Of a stretch of 64,000 nt of DNA, positions 1 through 8,005 are shown in pieces (within the stretch, counting starts at the first letter, position 1; each line of letters opens with the position of its first letter). The stretch spans positions 22,602-86,601 of the forward strand of contig JBDHWQ010000015.1 in assembly GCA_039810245.1 (NCBI GenBank), given 5' to 3'. This DNA is from CALDSL01 sp039810245. Its GTDB lineage: Bacteria > Chloroflexota > Anaerolineae > Anaerolineales > Anaerolineaceae. The position numbers and the translations under genes were made by a program. The notes beneath the pieces were generated by a model. That model saw only the letters and a list, made by a program, of their open reading frames with translations, was not told the origin of the DNA and ran no database searches.

Positions 1-297
1 TTCGGGCGAGGCTGGCGTTGGGCTGGGCGTAGGTGTGCGCGTGGGGCGTGCCGCGCGCGGACTGGCGCTGGGCGAGCTCACCCGGCTGAGACCCGGGGGT
101 GTCTCCGTTACCGGCGCGGGGGTGACCGGCGCGGCCAGCGATGGCGTGGGGCTTGTGGTGGCTTCCGCCGCGGGCGTGGCGCTGATCGCCGGCGCGGCCT
201 GTTCGGCGGGAACCCACTCAGCGCCACAGCCGGCCAGCAGCACAAATGCCAGGCAGCAAAGCGCGCGGGTGGTCCCGCGCATCAGGGTCTGGGTCAT
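1..297 (-). CDS. Lipoprotein with Pro/Thr-rich linker (C-terminus outside window)
   Basis: The reverse strand reads open from ATG at 297 to the window edge, 99 residues. It has a positive N-terminus, a hydrophobic stretch and a lipobox LAGC (Cys about residue 24), so it should be exported and lipidated. After the Cys comes a linker very rich in Pro, Thr, Ala and Ser, including a TPTPSPTPAS-like run, typical of surface lipoproteins in this lineage. The functional domain lies beyond the left edge. Its ATG overlaps the TGA of the upstream oxidoreductase gene (ATGA), so the two are probably co-translated. Function unknown. Confidence 0.7.
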   Translation of the reverse strand, partial: MTQTLMRGTTRALCCLAFVLLAGCGAEWVPAEQAAPAISATPAAEATTSPTPSLAAPVTPAPVTETPPGLSRVSSPSASPRAARPTRTPTPSPTPASPE

Positions 298-1184
298 CGT
301 GTTTCCTTTGGAATTTCGCGCAGCACGGGCATCACCTCGCGGGCGAAGCCAGCCAGCAGTCGCTCGCGCTCTGCCTGGCTGCCAGCCACAGGAGCGATCA
401 CCGCGTATTCCAGGCCGGCGACTTGCAGCGCGCGAAGCTGTTCCGTCACCTGCTCGGCTGAGCCTTGCACAGCGTTCTCCTGACCTGCGATGGGCTGGCG
501 CGCCAGCGAAATGCGCATGCTCACCGTAAATGGGCGCCGCGCCAGCAGGGGTTTTACCGCCGCCAGCCGCGCGACCAGAGCCGCGGCGGGCAGGCTGTTG
601 GCGTGCCAGCCATCGGCAAGCAGCACCGCGCGGCGCAGCGCAGCGGCCGAATTTCCACCCACCCACAGCGGTGGCCCACCAAGCTGCACCGTACTGGGCT
701 GGAAGACCACGTCTTCAAATGCGTAATACCTGCCCTGAAAGCTCACCGGGCGGTTGCCACCGCGCCACAGCGTGCGCAGTACCTTAATCGCCTCGTCCAT
801 ACGCGCGGCGCGGTCGGAAAAACTGCTGCCCAGGTTACGGTACTCGCTCTTTGACCAGCCAATTCCCGCTGCCAATAGCACGCGCCCGCCGGAGAGCAGG
901 TCAGCGGTAGCGATCTGTTTGGCCACTTCCAGTGGGTTGCGCTGCGGCAGCACCAGGCTGGAAATGCCCAGGCGGATGCGCCCGGTGGCGCCCGCCAGGT
1001 AAGCCAGGCTGGTGACGGCCTCGAACAGGCTGCCGAACTCCCCGGCCTCGGGCTGCGACAGCGCCAGGTGGTCGGTCAGCCAGGCGGATTCATACCCGAG
1101 CTGCTCGGCAGCCAGTGCCGTATCCAGCATCGCCAGCCGGCCGGCCTGGGGACCATAGGAAGGTAAGACCACGCCAAATTTCAT
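294..1184 (-). CDS. LLM-class (luciferase-like) flavin/F420-dependent oxidoreductase
   Basis: The 296-residue protein starts MKFGVVLPSYG and continues with the AAEQLGYESAWLTDHL pattern of luciferase-like TIM-barrel monooxygenases, which use FMN or F420. A central segment (LLAAGIGWSKSEYRNLG) fits the usual cofactor-contacting region, and length is normal for single-domain members. I chose ATG 1184 because the family begins at this motif; an in-frame GTG at 1193 is possible, and neither has a good ribosome binding site. Substrate cannot be predicted. The stop overlaps the start of the downstream lipoprotein gene by four bases. Confidence 0.8.
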   Translation of the reverse strand: MKFGVVLPSYGPQAGRLAMLDTALAAEQLGYESAWLTDHLALSQPEAGEFGSLFEAVTSLAYLAGATGRIRLGISSLVLPQRNPLEVAKQIATADLLSGGRVLLAAGIGWSKSEYRNLGSSFSDRAARMDEAIKVLRTLWRGGNRPVSFQGRYYAFEDVVFQPSTVQLGGPPLWVGGNSAAALRRAVLLADGWHANSLPAAALVARLAAVKPLLARRPFTVSMRISLARQPIAGQENAVQGSAEQVTEQLRALQVAGLEYAVIAPVAGSQAERERLLAGFAREVMPVLREIPKETR

Positions 1185-1224
1185 TGGGAGCACCGGTTGG
1201 GTCGTTCGTTTTCCTCACTGCACC

Positions 1225-1371
1225 CTTCGACGAGCTCAGGGTGCTGGCCTTTTTTTTGCACAGAATGAGACATGATGGATTGTGTTATCCTCGCCGCGTT
1301 CTTCGACAGGCCCAGGATGCTGGCCGGGTTTTTCCATGTGCCGTGTGACATGTTGGATTTTGTGATTGTAA
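1225..1371. repeat. Two imperfect direct repeats in the intergenic region
   Basis: The gap 1194-1492 has no gene. It holds two diverged copies of a ~65-bp unit (1225-1290 and 1301-1371). Both start CTTCGAC, continue with a CAGG-TGCTGGCC core, then a T-run, and end in a shared GACATG-TGGATT-TGTG-T segment. Copy 1 starts inside a hairpin, CACCCT...AGGGTG (1221-1243). The opening resembles the CTTCGACnnGCTCAGG intergenic repeat I remember from many environmental bacterial genomes. No promoter for the flanking minus-strand gene is obvious within it. Confidence 0.6.
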
Positions 1372-1492
1372 CGGCTGCGCGGGTGCATCGCAAGTGCTTG
1401 CGGCGTTCTCCGCGCCATCTTGACAAAGTTGAAAACAGGCCAGCCGGAGCACTGCTGCCCCCGCCGGCCTGTTCCGAATACGTTTGTGCGAC

Positions 1493-2998
1493 TTAACCCA
1501 GGTTGTATACCTGGCTGTATTTGCCGCGCAGATAGCGCAGGTACGGCGCGGCGTTGATGCGCTCGCCGGTCACCATTTGCACCAGCTCCTGCGGTTCGTA
1601 TTTGGCGCCGCGGCTGTGGATGTTAACCCGCAGCCATTCCAACAGCGCCTCGAACTGCCCCTGCTCGATCTGCTGGTCCAGGTCGGGAATGGCCTGGCGG
1701 ATTTTCTCCCATAACTGCGCCGAAACCAGGTTGCCCAGCGCGTAGGTGGGGAAGTAGCCGATCATGCCACCCGACCAGTGCACGTCTTGCAGCACGCCCA
1801 GCGTGTCAGTGGGCGGGGTGATGCCCAGGTACTCCTGCATGCGCGTGTTCCACACCTCGGGTAGGTCGCGCACGGCCAGGCTGCCTTCTAGCAGCGCGAT
1901 CTCGATTTCCATGCGCAGCATGATGTGCAGGTTGTAGGTGGCCTCGTCGGCTTCCACGCGGATCAGCGACGGCTCGACACGGTTTATGGCACGGTAGAAC
2001 GTATCCAGGTCCACGTTACCAAGCTGGGTCGGGAAATATTCGCGCATACGCGGGAAGAAGTGCTTCCAGAAGGGCAGCGAGCGCCCAACCAGATTCTCCC
2101 ACATGCGCGACTGTGATTCGTGTAGCGCCATCGAAGCGGCGTTCGCCAGAGGCGTGCCTTCAAACGCGGGATTCATGCCCTGCTCGTAAAGCGCGTGGCC
2201 GCACTCGTGCATCGAGCTCATCAGCGCCGACATGGCCATATCTTTGATGACGCGCGTGGTGACACGCACATCACCGCTGCCAAAGCTGGTGGTGAAAGGG
2301 TGCGCCGAACGGTCCTGGCGGCCGCGGTTCCAGTCATAGCCAAATGCAGTCATAACTTCCACGCCGAAGTCCCACTGTGCCTGCTCGGGGTAATCCAGCG
2401 ACAGGAAGCGGCTTTCCACCTGCGGTTTCTGGCCAATTTCGCGGATCAGTGCCACCTGCTCGCTGCGCAGGGCGCCGAAGATTTCCTGCACTTCGGTGGT
2501 CTTCATCCCCGGTTCGTAGTCGTCCAGCAGCGAGTCGTAGGGATGGTCGCTGGGGCCGAACAAACCGGCGTACTCGCGCACTAAGGCCACGATCTTTTCG
2601 AGCTGGGGCTGGAAGGACGCGAAGTCGTTATTGGCGCGGGCGCGCTGCCAGATCTCGTGTCCCACCGAGGTGGCCTGGGTCATTTCCGCCACCAAACGCG
2701 CAGGTACGCGCGTGCGCTTTTCAAAGCGCCGGGCGGTGACTTTTACCAGGCGCGCATCGTCCGAATTCGGGTCGAGGCCGGTGGACGCGCTCTGCAGATC
2801 TTGCAGCAGGCGGCCCATCTCGTCCGAAGTGGATTTCTGGTGGATCAGCGTTTCCAGCACGGCAAGCTGTTGGCCGCGGCCTTCGAAACCACCGGGCGGC
2901 ATGTTCACCTGCATATCCCATCCGAGCACGGCGCTGGCATTATTCAGCGCGGAAACCTCGGCCAGCATTTCCTTGAGTTGGTTCAGTTTCTCCTGCAT
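1493..2998 (-). CDS. M32 family carboxypeptidase (Taq type)
   Basis: A 501-residue zinc metallocarboxypeptidase. It shows the M32 zinc motif HECGHALYEQG (HExxH) around residue 263, the downstream GTPLANAASMALHESQSRMWEN segment providing the third zinc ligand, and the family ending with MVTGERINAAPYLRYLRGKY. M32 enzymes are cytoplasmic and remove C-terminal residues with broad specificity. The start is supported by AGGAGA five bases before ATG. It lies 16 bp downstream of serA on the same strand, so the two are probably one transcript. Length matches the family. Confidence 0.92.
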   Translation of the reverse strand: MQEKLNQLKEMLAEVSALNNASAVLGWDMQVNMPPGGFEGRGQQLAVLETLIHQKSTSDEMGRLLQDLQSASTGLDPNSDDARLVKVTARRFEKRTRVPARLVAEMTQATSVGHEIWQRARANNDFASFQPQLEKIVALVREYAGLFGPSDHPYDSLLDDYEPGMKTTEVQEIFGALRSEQVALIREIGQKPQVESRFLSLDYPEQAQWDFGVEVMTAFGYDWNRGRQDRSAHPFTTSFGSGDVRVTTRVIKDMAMSALMSSMHECGHALYEQGMNPAFEGTPLANAASMALHESQSRMWENLVGRSLPFWKHFFPRMREYFPTQLGNVDLDTFYRAINRVEPSLIRVEADEATYNLHIMLRMEIEIALLEGSLAVRDLPEVWNTRMQEYLGITPPTDTLGVLQDVHWSGGMIGYFPTYALGNLVSAQLWEKIRQAIPDLDQQIEQGQFEALLEWLRVNIHSRGAKYEPQELVQMVTGERINAAPYLRYLRGKYSQVYNLG

Positions 2999-3014
2999 AG
3001 TTCTCCTGTGTGGT

Positions 3015-3962
3015 TCAGGCTACTTTCCAGCGCAGGGGCTTGCCGTCCAGGGCGGCCAGCACTTCGGTGGCAATATCTTCGGCGGCGCGCGCCTGGGCTT
3101 CCACGGTCTGCGCGCCCACGTGCGGTACGGCGATCACCCTGGGATGCATCACCAGCGCAGTAGCGCCCGGTGGCTCGGTGGCGAACACGTCCAGCCCGGC
3201 TCCGGCCACCTTGCCCGATTCGAGCGCGGCCAGCAAGGCTTCTTCGTCAATCACGCCACCGCGGGCGGCGCAGACGATATAGACACCCTTTTTCATCTTC
3301 TCAAAGGCTTCGGCATTGAGGATGCCACGCGTGGAGCTGGTGAGCGGAATGTGCAACGTGATCACATCCGCCTGGGCGAACAGCTCGTCCAGGGTTACCG
3401 GCTGCGCGCCGTTCCTGGCGATGGTGGCAGCGTCGATCAGGGGATCGTAGGCGATGAGCTTCATCCCGAAGGCTTCGGCGCGTTTGGCCACGGCCTGGCC
3501 GATGCGCCCATAGCCGATCACGCCCAGTGTCTTGCCGTTGAGCTCGGCGCCTTCAAATTCCTTCTTAAGCCATTTGCCGGCTTTCATGCTGGCATCGGCA
3601 CGGCCAATCTCGCGCACAACCGAGAGCATCAGGCCCAGGGTCAGCTCGGCCACGGCCAGGGTGGTGGCGATGGGCGAATTGACTACGGTGATGCCGCGTT
3701 CCTTGGCGGCGTTCAGGTCGATGTTGTCTACGCCGACACCTGCGCGCCCGACAACTTTGAGCTTCTTCGCAGCTTCCATGACGGCTGGAATTACCTTCGT
3801 CCGGCCGCGGACGATCAGCGCATCGTATTCGCCGATCACCTGCAACAGTTCATCCGCGCTGATGCCGGTGCGCGTGTCCACCTCGGCGCATTCACGCAGG
3901 ATAGCCTGCCCGTTTTCTTCCAGGCCATCGGTAAGTAACACTTTCCAAGCAGCCATTGACAT
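3015..3962 (-). CDS. serA: D-3-phosphoglycerate dehydrogenase, short form without ACT domain
   Basis: A 315-residue D-2-hydroxyacid dehydrogenase. Visible features are the NAD-binding GYGRIG loop, the catalytic Arg in ARGGVIDE, Glu in FATEPP and His in PHVGAQT. The GRAGVGVDNID and NSPIATTLAVAELTLGLML segments are characteristic of SerA, which oxidises 3-phosphoglycerate as the first step of serine synthesis. The protein stops after the catalytic/nucleotide domains, so it lacks the C-terminal serine-sensing ACT domain; a related 2-hydroxyacid dehydrogenase activity is the alternative. AAGGAG precedes the ATG. A TACAAT box lies upstream on this strand near 4043. Confidence 0.85.
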   Translation of the reverse strand: MSMAAWKVLLTDGLEENGQAILRECAEVDTRTGISADELLQVIGEYDALIVRGRTKVIPAVMEAAKKLKVVGRAGVGVDNIDLNAAKERGITVVNSPIATTLAVAELTLGLMLSVVREIGRADASMKAGKWLKKEFEGAELNGKTLGVIGYGRIGQAVAKRAEAFGMKLIAYDPLIDAATIARNGAQPVTLDELFAQADVITLHIPLTSSTRGILNAEAFEKMKKGVYIVCAARGGVIDEEALLAALESGKVAGAGLDVFATEPPGATALVMHPRVIAVPHVGAQTVEAQARAAEDIATEVLAALDGKPLRWKVA

Positions 3963-4154
3963 GTTCTCCTTTAGAAAAAATTTTGAGGGGAGTGAGAGAA
4001 GCCTGTGCCCATCCAGGCAGATTTTTCAGGCCCGGTTTCATTGTACAACAATTCCAGCATAATCCTTTGCTCCCCAGTCAAGAGGAGTGTCACTGCCCGG
4101 GATGACAGATAGCACATGGCGCGGGTTACGCACCCGCGTGATACAATCGGCGGC

Positions 4155-4742
4155 ATGGAAAAGCATATCAACCCACGGCTGCTGGCCTCTGAGCCGATGC
4201 GCCGCTGCCGCCTGGAAGAGTGTCGCGCCGCCTGCTGCCTGTACGGGGTATGGATCGACCAGGGCGAAGTTGAAGATATCCTGGCTCATATGGAGCTGAT
4301 CATCCCGCACATGCCGCCCGGCCAGCAGGATCCGGCCGGCTGGCTGGATGGCCGGCAGGAGCCTGACCCGTTTTCCAGGAGCGGCACCGTGCTACACAGC
4401 CGCGTGCTGAACTCCCCCGAGCATTACGGCGGCACGGCCTGCGTCTTTCTGCGCGAGGATCACAAATGCGCGCTGCAGGTGGCTGGTGACGCCGCCGGGC
4501 TGCACCCCTGGCGTTTCAAGCCGTTTTACTGCGTGCTGCACCCGCTCGATCTGGACGACGAGGGGCGCATTACATTGGACGAGACCGGCCTGCTGTTGGA
4601 CGAGCCCGGCTCCTGCCTGCGTCCCGCGGACAAGGAAATCCCCCTGGCAGAGACGTTTGAGCCAGAAATCCGCTACCTGGCTGGCGATAATGCCTGGGAA
4701 ACGCTGATCGCCCGGGCACGGTTACAGCAAAAGTGTAAGTAG
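4155..4742 (+). CDS. Cysteine-cluster protein, DUF3109/YkgJ-like
   Basis: The 195-residue protein has an N-terminal cysteine cluster CRLEECRAACC, then CVFLREDHKCALQ, FYCVLHPL and a Cys in PGSCLRP. This is the arrangement of the DUF3109/YkgJ-like families, thought to bind a metal (Zn or Fe-S); their function is not established. ATG 4155 is chosen because a TG-extended -10 (TACAAT, 4142-4147) ends only 7 nt before it, suggesting a leaderless message; there is no Shine-Dalgarno. Upstream in-frame codons lie before that promoter. It converges on the repeat-containing XRE gene across a strong hairpin. Confidence 0.7.
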   Translation: MEKHINPRLLASEPMRRCRLEECRAACCLYGVWIDQGEVEDILAHMELIIPHMPPGQQDPAGWLDGRQEPDPFSRSGTVLHSRVLNSPEHYGGTACVFLREDHKCALQVAGDAAGLHPWRFKPFYCVLHPLDLDDEGRITLDETGLLLDEPGSCLRPADKEIPLAETFEPEIRYLAGDNAWETLIARARLQQKCK

Positions 4743-4771
4743 AATGAGCTGTCGCATTCCGCTCTATCAAC

Positions 4772-4805
4772 CTCGTTCCCACGCCCGAAGGCACGTGGGA
4801 ACGAG
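4772..4805. repeat. REP-like palindromic hairpin
   Basis: CTCGTTCCCACG (4772-4783) is matched perfectly by CGTGGGAACGAG (4794-4805), forming a 12-bp stem with a short inner CC/GG pair. The GTTCCCACG...CGTGGGAAC core resembles a widely distributed REP-type intergenic palindrome. It lies between convergent genes and carries no gene. Only one copy is seen in this window. Confidence 0.55.
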
Positions 4806-4824
4806 ATGAACAGGCGAAAGAAAT

Positions 4825-4871
4825 AATTGCATGCTGCTCCAGGCAAGGAATGCCTGGAGCAGCATGCAATT
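4825..4871. terminator. Bidirectional terminator hairpin, 21-bp stem
   Basis: A perfect inverted repeat: 4825-4845 pairs with 4851-4871 around the loop AGGAA. On the plus strand it is followed by CTAATTTTTTTG. It lies between the convergent genes ending at 4742 and 4873 and abuts the stop codon of the latter, so it probably ends both transcripts. Confidence 0.8.
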
Positions 4872-4872
4872 T

Positions 4873-5880
4873 CTAATTTTTTTGATTGTTCTTGATCAGC
4901 GCTTCCAGCGTTTCGTGGTCTAAAAACGGCGCCAGCTCCACGATTGCGTGCGCGTCGAGCTGGCCGGCAGCAGCCATGCGCACCACCCGCGCCAGCGCTT
5001 CGCGGCTGAGGAACGGCGCCAGCTCTACCAGGTGCTCGGCGCTGATTTCCCCGGCTGCCATGCGCTCCACCAGCCGGTCAAGCGCTTCGCGCGGCAGGAA
5101 CGGCGACAGCCCCACTACGTGCTCCATCGTCAGGCTGCCTTCTCCCACCTTTTCCACCAGTTTGCTCAGGCTGGCGCGGCTGAGGAAGGGCGCCAGCTCC
5201 TGCAAATATTCGCCATCCAGCTTGCCCTCGCTGAAGCGCTCCACCAGCAGGTCGAGCGTTTCACGGCTGAGAAATGGCGCCAGCTCCACCACGTACTGCG
5301 CTTCGATTTCTCCATCCAGCGCGCGGCGCACCAGGCTGTCCATCGTCTCGCGGTCAAGGAATGGCGCCAGCTCAGACAGCCGGCCGCCATCCAGGTCCGC
5401 CGGAGTGAGGTTCTCCACCATTCCGCGCAGCACGTCCTTGCCCACAAAAGGGCAGAGTTCGATCACCTGCTCGTGGGTCAGGCGCAGGTCGCTCAGGTCG
5501 TTCATCACCTGGTCCACCTGGCTGGGGCGCGCCAGCTTGGCAGCGTCGATCAGGCTTTCCACGTCGGCTTCCTGGTTCTGGATCTGGCGCGCCACGGTCT
5601 GTGTCTGGCCTTTGGAAAGCTCGGTGAGCAGATCACCGGTGGTGGCCTTGCCGGGCTGGCGCGGCGCGCCTGGCCCGCCGTTGAGCAGGTCATCTACGCT
5701 GACCCCGAACAGCGTCGCCATATTGGATAGGGTGGCGATGTCGGCGAACGAGTCGCCTTTCTCCCAGCGCGAGACGGCCTGGTGGGTGACGTTGAGCTTA
5801 TCCGCCAGGTCAAGCTGCGTCCAGTCCTGCGCTTTGCGCAGTTGGGCGATATATGCTCCAGTAATGCGTGAGTCGATCAT
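4873..5880 (-). CDS. XRE-family HTH regulator fused to seven 29-residue tandem repeats
   Basis: The 335-residue protein starts with a Cro/CI-type helix-turn-helix (about 8-62: IAQLRKAQDWTQLDLADKLN...HQAVSRWEKG), so it should bind DNA. After a linker come seven repeats with consensus LxELAPFLxRExLxxLV. The Pro of each PF falls at residues 144, 173, 202, 231, 260, 289 and 318, an exact period of 29. The repeats look like paired helices forming a solenoid, perhaps for protein or ligand binding; that is inference. ATG 5880 is chosen because GAAAGGAAA precedes it and the HTH follows at once. Palindromes around its promoter suggest autoregulation. Confidence 0.8.
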   Translation of the reverse strand: MIDSRITGAYIAQLRKAQDWTQLDLADKLNVTHQAVSRWEKGDSFADIATLSNMATLFGVSVDDLLNGGPGAPRQPGKATTGDLLTELSKGQTQTVARQIQNQEADVESLIDAAKLARPSQVDQVMNDLSDLRLTHEQVIELCPFVGKDVLRGMVENLTPADLDGGRLSELAPFLDRETMDSLVRRALDGEIEAQYVVELAPFLSRETLDLLVERFSEGKLDGEYLQELAPFLSRASLSKLVEKVGEGSLTMEHVVGLSPFLPREALDRLVERMAAGEISAEHLVELAPFLSREALARVVRMAAAGQLDAHAIVELAPFLDHETLEALIKNNQKN

Positions 5881-5930
5881 GGATATTTCCTTTCGAGTGT
5901 TCATACCGCTGGCCGGCGGCGGGTGCGTTG

Positions 5931-6004
5931 ATTCGCGAATACGCCAAGACTGTAGCACGCGGCGCGGCGAAAGGCAATCAAGCGTTAATTGAATCGCGAT
6001 TCAA
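5931..6004 (-). promoter_or_regulatory. Promoter of the XRE gene flanked by palindromes
   Basis: On the minus strand TTGCCT (5972-5977) and TACAGT (5949-5954) are 17 bp apart. A perfect 16-bp palindrome TTGAATCGCGATTCAA (5989-6004) lies just upstream of the -35, and a perfect 10-bp palindrome ATTCGCGAAT (5931-5940) just downstream of the -10. Both centre on CGCG with ATTC/GAAT arms. The placement suits operators, plausibly of the adjacent XRE protein. Confidence 0.55.
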
Positions 6005-6020
6005 GCCCCGGTTGCGAGGT

Positions 6021-6062
6021 GAAACACAAAGACCCGGCGCTCGTGCCGGGTCTTTGTGTTTC
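6021..6062. terminator. Terminator hairpin ending the efflux/sortase operon
   Basis: A perfect 18-bp stem (6021-6038 with 6045-6062) and a 6-nt loop. The 3' arm ends CTTTGTGTTTC. It lies 10 bp after the stop of the MacB-type permease gene (minus strand). Confidence 0.75.
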
Positions 6063-6071
6063 ATTTTCCGC

Positions 6072-7298
6072 TTACTCGTAGCGCAGCGCTTCTACCGGCT
6101 CGAGACCGGCAGCGCGGTTGGCGGGGTACAGGCCGAAGAACAGCCCCACCGCGGTAGAGAAGATGGTCGCCAGCAGGATTGCGTCGATTCCTACTGTGGG
6201 GTTCAGAGCAGTGCCGCTGGCAGCGGCCACGCGCCCCACGGCAAAGGCGATCAGCCAGCCCAGGCCGATACCAATCAGCCCGCCCAGCAGGCTGAGCAGT
6301 GATGACTCGGACAGGAACTGGATGAGAATGTCGCGCCGGCGCGCGCCCAGCGCTTTGCGCAGCCCGATTTCCCGCGTGCGCTCAGTGACCGACACCAGCA
6401 TGATGTTCATGATGCCGATACCGCCCACCAGCAGCGAGATGGCGGCGATGCCGCCCAGAAAAACCGTCAGCACGCTGGTGATGGTCTGCGCGGTGGCGAC
6501 GAAGTCCTGCTGGGTGAACACGGTGAAGTCATCTTCGCCCAGGCTGATGCGGTGACGCTGGCGCAGGATTTCGGCAGCCTGCTCGCTGGCGCGCGAGACC
6601 GATTCGGCTGAAGCTGCCTGGATGAAAATCACGTCCACGCGCTCGCGCGAGCGGCGCAGCAGGCGCGTCTGCGCGGTGGTGAAGGGCAGCAGGATGACGT
6701 TGTCCTGGCTGCCAAACGATGATCCGCCCTTGGGCGCCAGCACACCCAGCACGCGGAACGGCTGGCCCTCGATGCGGATCGTCTCGCCGGTCACGCCTTC
6801 GCGCCGGTCAAACAGCGCGTCGGCCACATCCGGCCCAATCAGCGCCACCGAAGCGCGCCCCAGCAGGTGGTTCTCATTGATCGGCTCGCCCTCGATCAGG
6901 TCGTAGCTGCGCACGGTCAGGTAATCCGGCGTGACTCCGGTGATCTGCGTGCGCGTGGTCTCGCGGTTGTACGAAACTTCAGAATTGCCCTGGATCACCG
7001 GCGCGACAGCGACGATATCCGGCGCTGCGAACTGGTCGCGCATCGCATCAGCGTCGCCGGTGGTTAGCGGCTTTGGGTTACGCACCGATTCAGTCATGTT
7101 TGTGCCGAAGATAAAGATCAGGTTGGAGCCAATGCCGCTGATCGATCCGGTGATGGTGTTCTGCGCGCCCTGGCCCACCGCCAGCATGGCGATCACTGCC
7201 GCCACGCCAATGACGATGCCCAGAATTGTCAGCCCGGAGCGCAGCTTGTTGGCGCTCAGCGACTCCAATGCTTCGATAATTGCCTGGCCGATGTTCAT
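6072..7298 (-). CDS. MacB/FtsX-type ABC transporter permease
   Basis: A 408-residue membrane protein with the MacB permease layout. TM1 is near the N-terminus (ANKLRSGLTILGIVIGVAAVIAMLAVGQGA). A large extracytoplasmic MacB_PCD-type domain follows (about 45-265), then three C-terminal TM helices with the FtsX motif LVGGIGIMNIMLVSVTERTREIGLRKALGARR. With the ATPase and HlyD adaptor encoded just upstream it should form a MacAB-like, mechanotransmission-type exporter. In an organism apparently lacking a classic outer membrane, lipid, peptide or antibiotic export is possible; the substrate is unknown. Its ATG overlaps the ATPase stop (ATGA). It ends the operon. Confidence 0.88.
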   Translation of the reverse strand: MNIGQAIIEALESLSANKLRSGLTILGIVIGVAAVIAMLAVGQGAQNTITGSISGIGSNLIFIFGTNMTESVRNPKPLTTGDADAMRDQFAAPDIVAVAPVIQGNSEVSYNRETTRTQITGVTPDYLTVRSYDLIEGEPINENHLLGRASVALIGPDVADALFDRREGVTGETIRIEGQPFRVLGVLAPKGGSSFGSQDNVILLPFTTAQTRLLRRSRERVDVIFIQAASAESVSRASEQAAEILRQRHRISLGEDDFTVFTQQDFVATAQTITSVLTVFLGGIAAISLLVGGIGIMNIMLVSVTERTREIGLRKALGARRRDILIQFLSESSLLSLLGGLIGIGLGWLIAFAVGRVAAASGTALNPTVGIDAILLATIFSTAVGLFFGLYPANRAAGLEPVEALRYE

Positions 7299-8005
7299 GC
7301 TTCCTCCAGTAAACCATCGCGCAGGCGCAGTACGCGCGCCGTCTGCGCGGCCACACCCTGGTCGTGGGTGACGATGATCACCGTGGTGCCACTGTCTTTG
7401 TTCAGGCTGAGCAGCAATTGCATAATCTCTTTGCCCGAGCGCGAGTCGAGGTTGCCGGTGGGCTCATCGGCCATGATGATGGCCGGGTGGTTGACCAGGG
7501 CGCGGGCGATTGCCACGCGCTGCTGCTGGCCGCCGCTCAGCTCGGTGGGACGGTGGTGCATGCGGTCGCCCAACCCCACTGCCTGCAGCGCTTCTTTGGC
7601 ACGGTCAACCCGCCCGCGGGTGATGCCCGCATAGCGCAGCGGCAGCTCTACGTTGGCCAGCGCTGAAGCGCGCGGCAGCAGATTGAAGTTCTGGAAGACG
7701 AAGCCCACCTTGCGGTTGCGGATCACTGCCAGCTGGTCGTCTCGTAAATCCGACACCAACTCGCCATCCAGGATGTATTCACCCCGCGTGGGGTGGTCCA
7801 GGCAGCCGAGCAGGTTCATCAGCGTGGATTTCCCCGAGCCGGATGGGCCCATGATCGAGACGATCTCGCCGCGCTCGATGGTGAAGGTCACCCCGGCCAG
7901 GGCTTTGACTTCCACCTCGCCCATCGTATAAATCTTTGCCAGGTCTTTCACCTGGATGACATGTTCTGCCATCGTGTTAATGCTTTCTACCGGAGCAGCC
8001 TGCAT
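7295..8005 (-). CDS. MacB/LolD-type ABC transporter ATP-binding protein
   Basis: A 236-residue ATPase with Walker A GPSGSGKST, Q-loop FVFQNFNLLP, signature LSGGQQQR, Walker B AIIMADEP, the D-loop GNLDS and switch His in VTHD. The sequence is of the LolD/MacB group that pairs with FtsX-like permeases. The first ATG overlaps the HlyD stop by one base (TAATG); a second possible start, MAEHVIQVKDL, lies 11 codons inside and fits the family N-terminus. Its stop overlaps the permease start. It energises the transporter at the inner face of the membrane. Confidence 0.92.
   Translation of the reverse strand: MQAAPVESINTMAEHVIQVKDLAKIYTMGEVEVKALAGVTFTIERGEIVSIMGPSGSGKSTLMNLLGCLDHPTRGEYILDGELVSDLRDDQLAVIRNRKVGFVFQNFNLLPRASALANVELPLRYAGITRGRVDRAKEALQAVGLGDRMHHRPTELSGGQQQRVAIARALVNHPAIIMADEPTGNLDSRSGKEIMQLLLSLNKDSGTTVIIVTHDQGVAAQTARVLRLRDGLLEEA

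Noticed and set aside
35..529. Plus-strand open frame overlapping the lipoprotein and oxidoreductase genes
   Set aside because: It mirrors two minus-strand genes with clear motifs, a lipobox and an ATGA overlap; its own product has no recognisable features.
4886..5992. Long plus-strand open frame opposite the XRE repeat gene
   Set aside because: Ser/Arg-rich product is the complement of the repeat region; the minus frame has HTH, repeats and a Shine-Dalgarno.
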